The notes beneath the pieces are model-generated. The model made no database searches and was not told where the DNA came from. It saw only the letters and a list, made by a program, of their open reading frames with translations. Positions 11,662 through 22,260 of a DNA stretch of 64,000 nt are shown one piece after another; the first letter of the stretch is position 1, and each line of letters opens with the position of its first letter. Source of the stretch: Aquatica leii (Eukaryota; Arthropoda; Insecta; Coleoptera; Lampyridae). The translations under genes were made by a program, and so were the position numbers. The DNA is taken from NCBI GenBank assembly GCA_035610365.1, contig CM069432.1, positions 240,898,104-240,962,103 of the forward strand, read 5' to 3'.

Positions 11662-12345
11662 TTATTCTATGCGTACAAACTTTGCCCATTTTTTTTTGTC
11701 TTCTGTCAGTGTTTTCGCCTCTTGCCAGCTTTTATTGTACTTTTTCAGAATTTCTGCTATTTTCTCGTCCCACCTCTTCTTTGGTCTTCCTCGTGGTCTT
11801 TTTATGCTTGATCTAGTTTCCCAGATAACTTTGGTTTGTCTATTGTTTCCCATTCTGTTTAAGTGTCCGAACCATCTCAGCTGTTGTCTTTCTATAGTGT
11901 TCTTTATGGATTCTACCTTTAGTGTTGTACGTATTTCTTCATTTCTTACTCTATCTATTTTTGTTACTCCCATGATTCCTCTTAAGTATTTCATTTCGCA
12001 TGCTTGTATCTTGCTTTCTTGCTTTTTTGTGAGCGTCCAGCTTTCACAACCGAATGTCAATATTGGTTTCTAAATGGTGTTGTATACTGTTAATTTTGTT
12101 CTATTGCTTACTTCTTTTTTTCTAATAAATACATTACTTAGTGCATAATACACTTTATTGGCACTTTCGATTCTATTATTTATTTCGACTTCGTTTTTTC
12201 CATCCTTTTGTATTGTAACGCCCAAATATGTAAAGCTGTCTGTTTGTTCAATCTCTTTATTGTTAAGTTGTACTTTCGCTTTTGTGTTGTTCCTTCCTAA
12301 TATCATTACCTTAGTCTTATCTATGTTTATTATAAAATAAAGACC
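11662..12345 (-). pseudogene. RTE-type LINE, C-terminal reverse transcriptase fragment
   Basis: Reading leftward from about 12345, the frame at 12070-12306 has FTYLGVTIQKDG followed by a stretch that ends in TKLTVYNTI. The frame at 11662-12060 continues with CESWTLTKKQE, an RLRWFGH-like segment (QLRWFGHLNRMG) and RPRGRPKKRWDEKI. This is the end of the thumb and C-terminal region of RTE-clade or closely related LINE polymerases. The two frames are joined by one stop near 12070 where the motif order continues. The endonuclease and catalytic palm are missing, so this is a 5'-truncated insertion, the usual outcome of target-primed reverse transcription. Exact clade is uncertain. Confidence 0.75.
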
Positions 12346-13500
12346 CTAATATAAATAATTAGAATGGTTTTTTAAATGACATGATATACTCACGCTGCAT
12401 TTAGCAACGGCCTTCAAAATAAATTCCTTTGTCTAACTATATTGCGTAACATTTTGAAATCACTAAAAATGTTGAATTCAATAGAAAAATTATATCAAAA
12501 TAAAGGTAAACTCACCAATAGTTAGATGGAATGAATAAAAATTAAATTGTATGCGTTTTTACGCCATAATCAAGAAAATTTGTCTTCCTTTCATCACTCA
12601 CGTCAAATACGCAAGATTGTTCAAACGGAAGTGCCAGTTAAGGCTACAACTCAGGTAGATTTGAAACAACGCGACGTTGCCAAACTGAATTAATTTACGT
12701 GCAATATTAGTTGCAGAAAATAAACGAATGTAAAATTGAATTTTAATGTAATGAACTCTAACGAGACGTTACACTCGCTGATCGGATAAGCTGCATAGTT
12801 TGTACCCAGGTTCTATAGGTTTAAGTAGATTGTACTGTCACAACAAACATCTACTTTTAAAATAATCATCAATTCGTTCATTAAAAATGCCTTTGTGCAC
12901 ACGGAAAATTGTTTTATTCATTTTGGCAACCAAAAAAATTTTAAACTGGGATTGTTGCTGTGTATCCTCTTAGAAAATTAATTCGTCGACAATTTTTATT
13001 AATTTTGACTCGGTTAGTGATTTGTTGTTTTTATAATACTCAGTAGCCATTTTAAATTATGGTACTTTATAATACCGTCCTCCAACAAAAAGTTAAAATG
13101 TTAAAATATCTTTAAGTAAATTTTTTTGGTTCTCGTAGGTGGTTTTGTAAACTTTTTTCTTTAAAGATGTTATAAAATAATCAGAAAATATGAATATGTT
13201 CATTATTAACTGATAATTAATAATAAAGGTTGGTAACGAGGGCTATTAATAATCGAAACATCCCCACGCGCAAGCGAGCGCACCAAGGTAGAGCATTAAT
13301 GTTATCGAGATTATTAATCGCATATTATCAAACAAGTTGGTTTTTAAATTCTTCGGTCGATCGTATATTATTAATTTTTGCATATAGTTATAATTTTATC
13401 TACCTAACAATTGTTATATTTTTGTATTAGCAGTAGTGGAATTTTTCAGTAATGGGAATGCTATATAACCTCAACGCGTCAATTAAATTTTAATTGGATT
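12346..13500. other. Noncoding stretch
   Basis: AT-rich. A short GC-richer island at about 13260-13290 resembles no gene or tRNA. I see nothing else. Confidence 0.4.
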
Positions 13501-13504
13501 TGTA

Positions 13505-14040
13505 ATAGCAAAGGTTTCCACGGCCGGAGTCTATACTAAGATAAGAACGTCTTCCGAGTTTGGACCGACTCGCATTTCAGAACATGATCGTTGTATAAGG
13601 AAAAGGCAAATTTCTAAGTCTGCGGTTGCTGAACATCATTTAACTACAGGTCACAAAATAGGTTTTGATAACGTTTCGGTGATTGTCAAATCTCCATTTT
13701 TTTCAAGGGAGCATAGAAATCATCAAACACCCCAATAACTTCAATCGTGATCATGGTTTTGAGCTATCCCTTTTTTGGTACCTTGTCATTACTCTTTTAT
13801 CGAAAACACGCCCCCTTTCGACCGTAACCTAATCAGAGTCGAGCTTAACCAGTTGTGACGATACTAGACTATTTCTTCTTAAGTCACTTCTATGGAGTTT
13901 AGAATCTGGCTTGGTTCACAAGTTGATTACCTAACTTTGGAGAAGTTTTTAGTTAGATTTTGGTTGCTTCTTTGAGTTTTTCAATTTCTCGCATGCTTTA
14001 TGCAGCCCCTTACAAAAGTGGCCGGAAGACGTTCTCATCT
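13505..14040 (+). mobile_element. Penelope-like element fragment with GIY-YIG endonuclease end
   Basis: A stretch at about 13505-13575 is the inverse of the Penelope terminal sequence at 7975-8045. It is followed on the plus strand by AVAEHHLTTGHKI and SIEIIKHPNNFNRDHGFELS, the last part of the GIY-YIG endonuclease domain that closes the Penelope polymerase. From 13890 the pseudo-LTR sequence follows (TTTAGAATCTGGCTTGGTTC onward), ending in a degraded version of the hammerhead region. The reverse transcriptase is absent. The order endonuclease, then pseudo-LTR, is what the family shows. It is an old, broken, heavily truncated copy. Confidence 0.75.
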
Positions 14041-15850
14041 TTAATTAGATTGATTATAATTAGTTTTGAAAATCTCAATGATTGCAACCAGAAAACATTA
14101 ATAATCTACGGTAAAAACAATGGTAATTTTAATACATATTTACTTCTGTAGATAAGAAAGTTTGAACAACCAACATTTTAGTTAGGAAAATGTAAGTGAT
14201 ATAAGATGCCATAAACAAGTTCTTACGATAGATTAGGTTTGAGTATAAAAAATGTCACGATATTGTAGTTTAGTGTTGTCGCTACTGCATAAACTCTAGA
14301 CTTTAGAGAGAAACAAGAAAACAATTCACCTACTTATAGATTAAAGGTATATATCTATCATAATGTTGTGTTACCTTAGTCTATCACAATATTTACATAA
14401 TGGCAATTTAAAAAAAAAATCTGGTATATACATCACAGATCTGACGAAAAATTCATAATCGTTTTCAAAAAGCTGAATTTTACATACACACAATTGTTAA
14501 GTAAAACTTATTTTGTTTAAGATTTACTAAAATAATGCTGTTCACTAACTTATCGTTACCATAAAAGTTGATACGTAGTTTAGCAAAGCATAGTGAGCAA
14601 TGTTTTGTGAATTGGTAAAGATGTAAGAGAATGGGATTCTCAGATGAAGAAGGTAATGTCTGTGTTTTCTATATATATGCAAAAGAAGTACACGAGTATC
14701 ATGACAATACCGTTATATGATAAGTAATACTTTGTATAGATCAAAATCTATATATAATTATTGGTATGTATAACATACAAACGTCCCAACTTTGATATTA
14801 GACATGTTCGGCAAAAGCAACTGAAAATCATCGACAAAAACCAATTCACAATTTGTGTTCATTATCGTCAGATAATGTAGACCACAATTATTGCTAATAA
14901 GGACTTCGTTTAGCAACTTGATAACTCCAAACTATACCATTTTGTTTTTATTTTAGTGATCGGGCTACTTAACCTACAATTGTTGTAAAGAACCTAATTA
15001 AAATATTTAATTATAATAATGCTCAGGTGAATTTTTTTTATTTAAAAACGTCAACTAATACAATTTACATATCTCTTATAAAAATCTTAATTCCCTTCTA
15101 CGAATTTATTGGTTAAAAAACATCAGGCAGTAATAGAAATTCCTTGATTTTATTGGTTCAAAAGTAAATCACTAATAAGGGCTTTTACCGGTCTACTCTT
15201 GATACAGTATTATACGTTAATATAAGTAGTATTAACGATCAATGAAAAATATTATTTTGCGTTTATAATGAAGGTATAACGGCATGCAATTCCGTATCGT
15301 ACTAACTAATATTATAGCACGCTTTACTTTTTGATACTATTTTTTTTATTTTTATATTGTTGGTATTGGTGTCGATATATAATTCCATATTATAAGATTG
15401 CTTAATTCATATTCTCGCAATGCAAGTCGCCCCCAATTTTGATGCGTGACGTCAGCCGTAGACCACACGTCGGCTTAAATACACACATACAGAACATACG
15501 ACAGTTTCACAAATTTTTTATGACAATCATTACATTTGTTCGTGTTTTCTTCGTAAAAACACGAGCCTATACTTTGTTTATAAGCATTTACGATTATCCT
15601 GGTTTAATTTAAAAATTAAACTTATTTACATTATATTACATATTGAGGTGTAATTTTACAATGGCAGGAACAAGGCGCGCTCTGTTTGGTTACAGAGGTC
15701 TACACGTGACGTCAGCTTGTCACATGACTTCGGCAGAATAAATCGAGCGATCGAACAATCCTTTACATTTGCTATCCTTGCGGGAAATATAGGAGTAATA
15801 CATATATCGTTTTGAAAAAGCGTTACCAACAAATTTATAGTGGATTAAGG
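14041..15850. other. Noncoding stretch with two CRE-like palindromes
   Basis: No coding similarity. Two TGACGTCA palindromes, near 15448 and 15709, lie in short inverted contexts: GGTCTAC precedes the second and its complement follows the first. They might be regulatory sites or ends of a small element. Confidence 0.4.
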
Positions 15851-15852
15851 TA

Positions 15853-18315
15853 CACCGGGGCAATTGCAACCTATAATTTCAGTAGTTTACTTTCACCATC
15901 TTGCCACATTCTTGTTTGACCATTAAATGCAACAAAATTTACCACACTACTAACGAAGGATAATAACAAGTTAGTGTCAAAAGTTGAAAACGATATGTAA
16001 ACATTTTTGGGTTGTTTATACACAAAAAGGTGATTGGGTCAATAGTTTACACTTCCCCGGGATTTTGGGGCAAGTGTAAATCCAGTGCTTATTTTCTTTA
16101 AAATGCGCGTGAATACGACCTAGGCAAGTGTAAACGAATCAGAAAAGAAAGTAGTAACAGAATATATTTAAAAAAATCAGTTTACGTTTTTGTCAAACGT
16201 AGCATGAAAAACAAAGAAACCTCTCTGCTCTAATGTTGGCGGTGTTAATATTCTGTCAACCTTTTCTGGGGTTATAACTGACACGTCTGCAGTGATGGGC
16301 CAATGAAATTGTGACGAAGTTCGAACTCTTCCTGCAAATTTCACCTCCAAACAATGAGCTGTCTCTGTTACTTGGCCGACAAATTATCGGTAAGACTTTT
16401 TGGTCGCAAGTTTTACTAGTAACCAGACTCCGATTTTAAGTGATTCAGTTGATTTCTCCAACGATGCCATAAACTCATTCTCTTCTCTTGCTTCGCCTAC
16501 TTCATCGTCTAAGTCTGCATCAGCTTCGGAATCTATTAGCTCCAACTCTTCCAAATTTTCTTCATCTGTCCCATTACTTTCGTATACCAGCACTCGTTTC
16601 AGTAGTTTCACACCTTTCTTAATTTTTATTTTTGATGATTTATTGTTTTGTGTTGTTTGTTGTTCTCTTAGTTTAGCAACAGCAGCCTCAGACGTAATAA
16701 TTTTCGCCCCTGAACATATCTTGCCCCTCTTTCCTATTCCTGTTTTCGGTGTTTGTTTTACATACTCTAAGAGAAGGGTTTCAAAACTCTTTGACGATTT
16801 GCTGTGCTCAAAACTGCTTGACAGTACTGGCACGGGAAGTACTGCTGGAAATGATGAATCTCTTTGTTCTGAGCTTAAAAAAGTTTCTGGCTCAGGAGGT
16901 ACTGTCATTGCAGTGGCTTTCGAGGTAGATGGGAACGAAGTTTGCTCTACAAATGTTGCCACTGGAGTTACTTTTGCGACAACCTGCTCCAAATCATTGG
17001 CGTTGCCCTTTGCCAAATCACACCATCTGGCAGACGCAGAGGTCCATGGGTTAAAGCAAATGGCTGGAATGGGCCGGTAGTTTGATGATAACTACACCAT
17101 AGGATATTGCTTGTTCAACTGTCGAAATACTCAGGTGCGAGCTATGGCCATCGTAAATTAACACTACCGGCCTTTCTGAACCAATATTTTTTTTAAAGCT
17201 GTTTCCAAAATATTGCTCAAATGTTCCGGTCTTGATCTAGCCATTCTTGGTTGCAGAATACGTTGTTTCGGGATATCCATCAGATGGAATCCAAGAGTCC
17301 CACAATTTTTTTCCTTTGAAGACCACTAAAGGAAGCAGCTTTTTACTTTCAGGATTTCCACCAAGCAGCACGGTAATATTCTCTCTGACAGGGCCACTCG
17401 TTGTTCTGTGGGCAGCTTCACTTTTTGCACCTACTACTCTTACGCGTGACGGGTCGAGGCAAAAACTAGTCTCGTCAACGTTGAAAATTTGAGATGGTGG
17501 GATATTGGCTATGTGTTTTTTTTTGAATGTCAAAGTATTCATATATAATAAAGGGATCCATCCACCGTTTCCGAGCTACTTCCACTAGTTGTGGCTTTTT
17601 TCGGCTCAAATTGAACCTCTTCTTGAAACGCATAAAGTATTCGCAGCATGGAATTCCACTTTTGAATGGAGTAATAATTTTATTTTTATTGACATAGCGC
17701 CCAATAAGTTGAAGAACTTCATTTTTGGACAAGCCGAAACCCCACTTGTCTAACGTTCTAATATTGTCAGCGATTTTTGATTCCACCTCGTGAGGTAGTG
17801 CAGGTGCTCTACCGCCCGTGTGTCTCTTTTGTCCGCGTTTACCTGTTATGTTGGTGTGTAGGGTTGCCTTCGGAATTTTGTACACAAGAACTGCTCTGTA
17901 CAGTGTTAGTGACCCGTTTTTTACAGCAATTATTGCATTGTTAATGTCTTCTTTACTGTAGGACGGTGGTGACCTTTTTTCGAACGTAATTGCGAACCAT
18001 ATTCTGAAAAGAACAATGCTAAGATATCGTACTAAAAACAAGCGGGGAAGTGTGAACCTACAGAAAAATACATAACGGAAAGTGTAAACCAAAATGTTTT
18101 GCACATGCGAAACTATACACACGATCTTTGCCGACCTTTCAAAAGATGATCGTATCTGTAGTGAGCGGTGTAGTGGGATCGGTATAAATCCTGCCTACAA
18201 TTATAGCGGAATATAGTGCAGTTGTTTTGAGGTTAGATGGTGCCACCTATGATGGAATTTTGTTGGCGAAAAATACAGCGTTTACACTTGCCCCGAATCT
18301 ACACTTGCTCCGGTG
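15853..18315 (-). mobile_element. pogo-like DNA transposon with both ends
   Basis: Left end CACCGGGGCAATTG at 15853 and right end CAAGTGTAGA...CACCGG inverse at 18298-18315 form short terminal inverted repeats. TA dinucleotides lie directly outside both (15851-15852 and 18316-18317), matching the TA target duplication of the Tc1/mariner/pogo superfamily. Subterminal copies of GTTTACACTT/AAGTGTAAAC with adjoining GGGGCA or TGCCCC occur near both ends (about 16043, 16071, 16123, 18047, 18079, 18279). The length is 2,463 bases. The transposase lies on the minus strand inside. Confidence 0.85.
16200..18000 (-). pseudogene. pogo-like transposase, broken
   Basis: The likely start is the ATG at 17998-18000 (MVRNYVRK), just after a TTCTTTTCAG acceptor-like sequence. 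An HTH of the Psq type follows (YSKEDINNAIIAVKNGSL), then a CENPB-like DNA-binding segment (KWGFGLSKNEVLQLIGRYVN). Catalytic blocks are NVDETSFCLDPSR (first Asp), VVLIYDGHSSHLS (second Asp) and PAHSSHLL...PMDL (third Asp). A Ser/Thr- and acid-rich tail ends in FVGQVTE and a terminal domain near 16200. Breaks: a frame change near 17975, another in the A-run near 17515, an in-frame TAG near 17237, a TAA between SHLL and PMDL, and an apparent deletion of the helical region after PMD. All three catalytic Asp positions survive. Confidence 0.85.
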
Positions 18316-18317
18316 TA

Positions 18318-20080
18318 CATTATTAAAAAATCACTAAATTGCAGATTTATTTTGTTTAAATGTAAAGTTTATGCAAAATAAAAAAAAATTGTATAAAAAA
18401 TATGTTTCATAAGGACTTTTTTGTTTCCTATAAAACTCGTTATATACTATTACCTACGCTACGGTTCAAACAGTGTTACTAAACAACCTACTATCATACG
18501 TAATAATAAAAGCCTATATTACTACTAGTGGAAGAAAGAAAATTATAGTATTGTAATTTTTTTGTTAAAATAAATAAGATAAAACACTAAATATTTATTA
18601 ATTTTTATTGTCTAACTTGCACATAAAAACGCGTAAACAAAATACTCGATTAAACGGGTATTATTTAACTTACAATATTAAAACTACTATAGCTCGATCT
18701 TCTGAAATTCTATAATTAAATAACATGCGGCCTTTAATAGGTAACTACAGAGAAATTCTAACAATGCTTGGTAGAATTATTTAAAATATGTTTAATTAAA
18801 ATTATTGCTTTATGTGTAATAATGCCGAACGTAATAACATTTTTGTTCATAATAGCTAAGCAAAATTAAATAAATCTGAATAATTAATGGAATTGATTTC
18901 AAAATAAAGCTAGTGTAATTTTTTATATATTCAGTGTAGTTGTAATTGTTTGATATACGAGTAAATGTCAGTTAAAATAATATGATAGTTATAACTATGT
19001 ACCAAATTTGTTTTAAACATTACGCTACAGACAATTTTAATTACATTTACTGTTGTTTTAAATGTACAATTTTATAAAACATACATACACAAACAAAAAC
19101 ATAAAATAACTGTTTACTAAACATTTTTTTTTGTAATTAGAGCAATTGAGCAGTTTATCAGTTATATAAAAAGTTGAAAAGTTTATTATTTTTTACCGTT
19201 GCTACGCCATCAATAGCCGGAAAGTGACAGTTTTCACATCCCAGTCACGATCGGGATGTGATTTTGCAGTAATTTTTTTAATAAAGACCAAATAAGACAA
19301 TTAAAAAATACTAACACATTAAAAAAAATGCTTCCAAATTGTAAATAAAATAGTATAGGTATCTATATATAAGCTCAACGTTTTGCGTCTCAGTAGATTA
19401 TCGTTACTCTCGGTAGTAATAAAAACTTTTCCACCTCGCTTGTAATATACTGTTTTTTAAGTTTGCTATTATACAATCCTTTAATGTAAATTTCTTAATT
19501 AGAATTGAAAGTATATCGAATACTAATAATTTTGACAGTTTTTTCTTAGGCGAATTAACTTTCAGATGTTTTTGGTATTTCAACCGCGTTATTTTGACAA
19601 GTTAGGTTTATTGTGTTAGATCATAATTTTCAACTACGTGCGAACTATTATCGAAACTCAATTTAAAAGTAAATTTGTTTAATATGGTTTGTGGACTGTT
19701 TGTTTTAATATGGTTAAGGGTTTCTAATAGGTTTTTCTTGTGCTTTTATAAATCGTGGCGTTATATAACTGCATTCTGTCTTACAAGCGTGATTTTTTTG
19801 GTAACAATTCCATTAGCTGGTAAAAACTGTATACATATAATACAACAAAACAAAAACTATGTGAGACTTATCTTTTATTGGTTTGGTCTCTTGAGTTTTG
19901 CGAAGTGTGAGTTATAAGTCAATTCTGTCAGGTTAACTAATACATTTAATGGGTTTTTCTTGTTAAACCTTTTAAAAGGCCGTTAGTATAATAAACATAC
20001 GTCACTTCTGTTTTTAGAACTGTGAACATATTTGTGTAATTTTTTAGGCATATTCTAGTTTTAGCTGTAAAACATGAAAT
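18318..20080. other. AT-rich stretch without recognisable genes
   Basis: No coding similarity. A small hairpin (CACATCCC at 19235-19242, GGGATGTG at 19253-19260) is the only structure I noticed. Confidence 0.45.
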
Positions 20081-20119
20081 TGTGATTGTATGCGACTTGC
20101 ATCATATTGTTAACGTATG

Positions 20120-21690
20120 TTAATGATATTTACAGACGAATTTTGAAACTTCATGAGCTTATAGAAGAATTAGAAAATATAGACAAAGATGTAGTAGCGT
20201 CTGATAGTATTGTACTTTATCCAACAGATGACGTAAATGCTTATGTAACAGATGAAGATTCTGTCGACGTAGACAATATAAAGGTCATCATCTACGTTGA
20301 TACGTTTGAGGAAAATTATGATTCTGAGGATAATCTGCCGCTATGGATATTTTCCACCGAAAAACAGAAGGTAGCAAAACCTCATCAAGAGATGGTCTCT
20401 TGCTCTCTTGAAGAGATGGACATAGGTGAAGCAAAATCTTGGTCTAAAAAATGTTGGACAATTTGCCGATGTTTCTGGGCTAACAAATGAACTTACACCT
20501 TTGCAATTATTTGAGTGTTTCTTTGAATAAGTAATCTTAAATGCGATTCTAAACGGCATAAATGCATACGCTGCTTAAAAAAACAATTTGATTGATGATG
20601 TAAACAGTAACAAACTTCGATGCTTTATAGGATTACTACTTCTTAGCGGATATGTGGTTCTACTCCGACGGCAGATGTATTGGGAAAAAGCGAATTATAC
20701 AAATAATCCACTTGTTACTTCATCAATTTCCCGTGATCGTTTTAATTTTGCCATAAAAACAATCCATTGTTGTGATAATAATAATCTAGATGTTGCTGAC
20801 AAATTTGCAAAAATACGACCAATAACGGACTTCCTGAAAACCAGAGCATAAATGAATTAATGATTTTATATTATGGAAGACAACTGTAAATAATTTTTTA
20901 TGGGTAAGCCCATAAGGTGGGGTTACCAATTTTGAAACGCAATACCAGAAAACTATAAAAATATGGGGTTAGGATCTAACGTTGTTTTCCAATATTCGGA
21001 TGTCTTACAGAGTCGCTGGCCGAATAACTTTCATTTTTTTTCGATAACTTTTTTACATCACTTCCACGTTTGAAAGAACTGAAACAAAGTGGATTGAAAA
21101 TCTACACGAACGGTGCGTAAAAATTGCACCCAAAAATGTTCTCTTTTCAACTTGAAAATTGTGAAAAAAAACGCAAGAAGTCGATTTGAATTTGCAAAAA
21201 CTCAAAATAATGGTATTAGAGTATGTAAGTGGCGTGATAACAATATAGTAAATGTTGCATCTAATTCCTTAACAGTCTACCCATCCAATCAAGTAAAAAG
21301 ATGTTCTCACAAAAAAAATACAGAAAATATAGAACAACCGGATCTCATCTAAATGCACAATACTAATATGGGGTGGCGTGAATCGATGCGACGAAAATAT
21401 AAGTTTGTATCGCATATCCATTCGCGGGAAAATATGGTACGTTCCATTAATCTGCAAATGCATTGACATGTTTCTTTAAAATGCATAGCAACTACATAGA
21501 ATCAACAGAGGTACTAAAAACGAACTAAGCTTATCACATTAGTAATTTAGCATTTAATTTTCCAGATACGACAGACTAGACCATATTATTATATATAAAG
21601 AAAGGCAAACCCGGTGTCGGAAATGCTATAAGAAAAGTCAATTCAGATGCGAAATGTGTGAAATCTCACTTCAAGCTATACCATACAAAA
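20120..21690 (+). pseudogene. piggyBac transposase remnant
   Basis: In order on the plus strand: an acidic N-terminal region (20160-20330), NKLRCFIGLLLLSGY and ISRDRFNFAIKTIHCCDNNN (20600-20790), WRDNNIVNVASN (21230-21260), GGVNRCDENISLYRISIRGK (about 21370-21430, frame-shifted from the preceding block) and a C-terminal cysteine-rich finger CRKCYKKSQFRCEMCEISL near 21620-21675. These are the N-terminal domain, the DDE domain end and the zinc finger of piggyBac transposases. The segment carrying the first two catalytic Asp residues, between about 20850 and 21200, is largely lost. The GGVD motif reads GGVN here. No TTAA ends were identified. Broken by several frame changes. Confidence 0.8.
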
Positions 21691-21699
21691 TAATATATT

Positions 21700-22252
21700 T
21701 TTTTAATATTTGTTTGTCTTTTTAAATGTCCTTTGTTTCATCAAAACTTTTTGACATAAGGGTCCCGTAATTTTACTGTCCTATTAAGAGAACATCAATA
21801 TTTTTGAAATAAAATTGGCGCATTCGATATATACAGTAAATCATTATTGTGCATAACTGAATTTTCATTTATTATCAGTTTTCAGTTTGTTTGTCTTTAG
21901 CAAAATCTGGGTAAAACATCTATCCCACAGCAGTCGCGCTCCGTAAGCAAAACCACATAAAGTTCGACCGCTGGCACACAGGAACCGAAATTATATTCAA
22001 ATGTTGTAGCGGTCGTATACCTGTTGGAAGATTTTATAGAAAATGTATTTAATTGTACAAGGTATTAGATAAACATGCGGAAAAAATTCAAGGCCCTATT
22101 GTTTCAAAGATACAGGGTGAATAATATTTGCGAAAACCATAGATATTTGTAATGCTTTAAGGACACAGGACGCTCAAATACAACTGTAAAGTACAATTAA
22201 ATACGGTCCCATGAGCTGTGAAAAAGGTTTAAAATAAACTTCGCCCTGAGGT
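21700..22252. other. Noncoding stretch
   Basis: No coding similarity. A TACAGGGTGA motif near 22113 resembles ends of some insect transposons, but no partner end was seen. Confidence 0.4.
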
Positions 22253-22260
22253 CCATACGC

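Noticed and set aside
13255-13300. GC-richer island as a possible promoter or tRNA
   Set aside because: No box elements, no structure and no adjacent gene.
16400-17080. 226-residue plus-strand frame
   Set aside because: Ser-rich shadow of the acidic/Ser-rich pogo transposase tail on the opposite strand.
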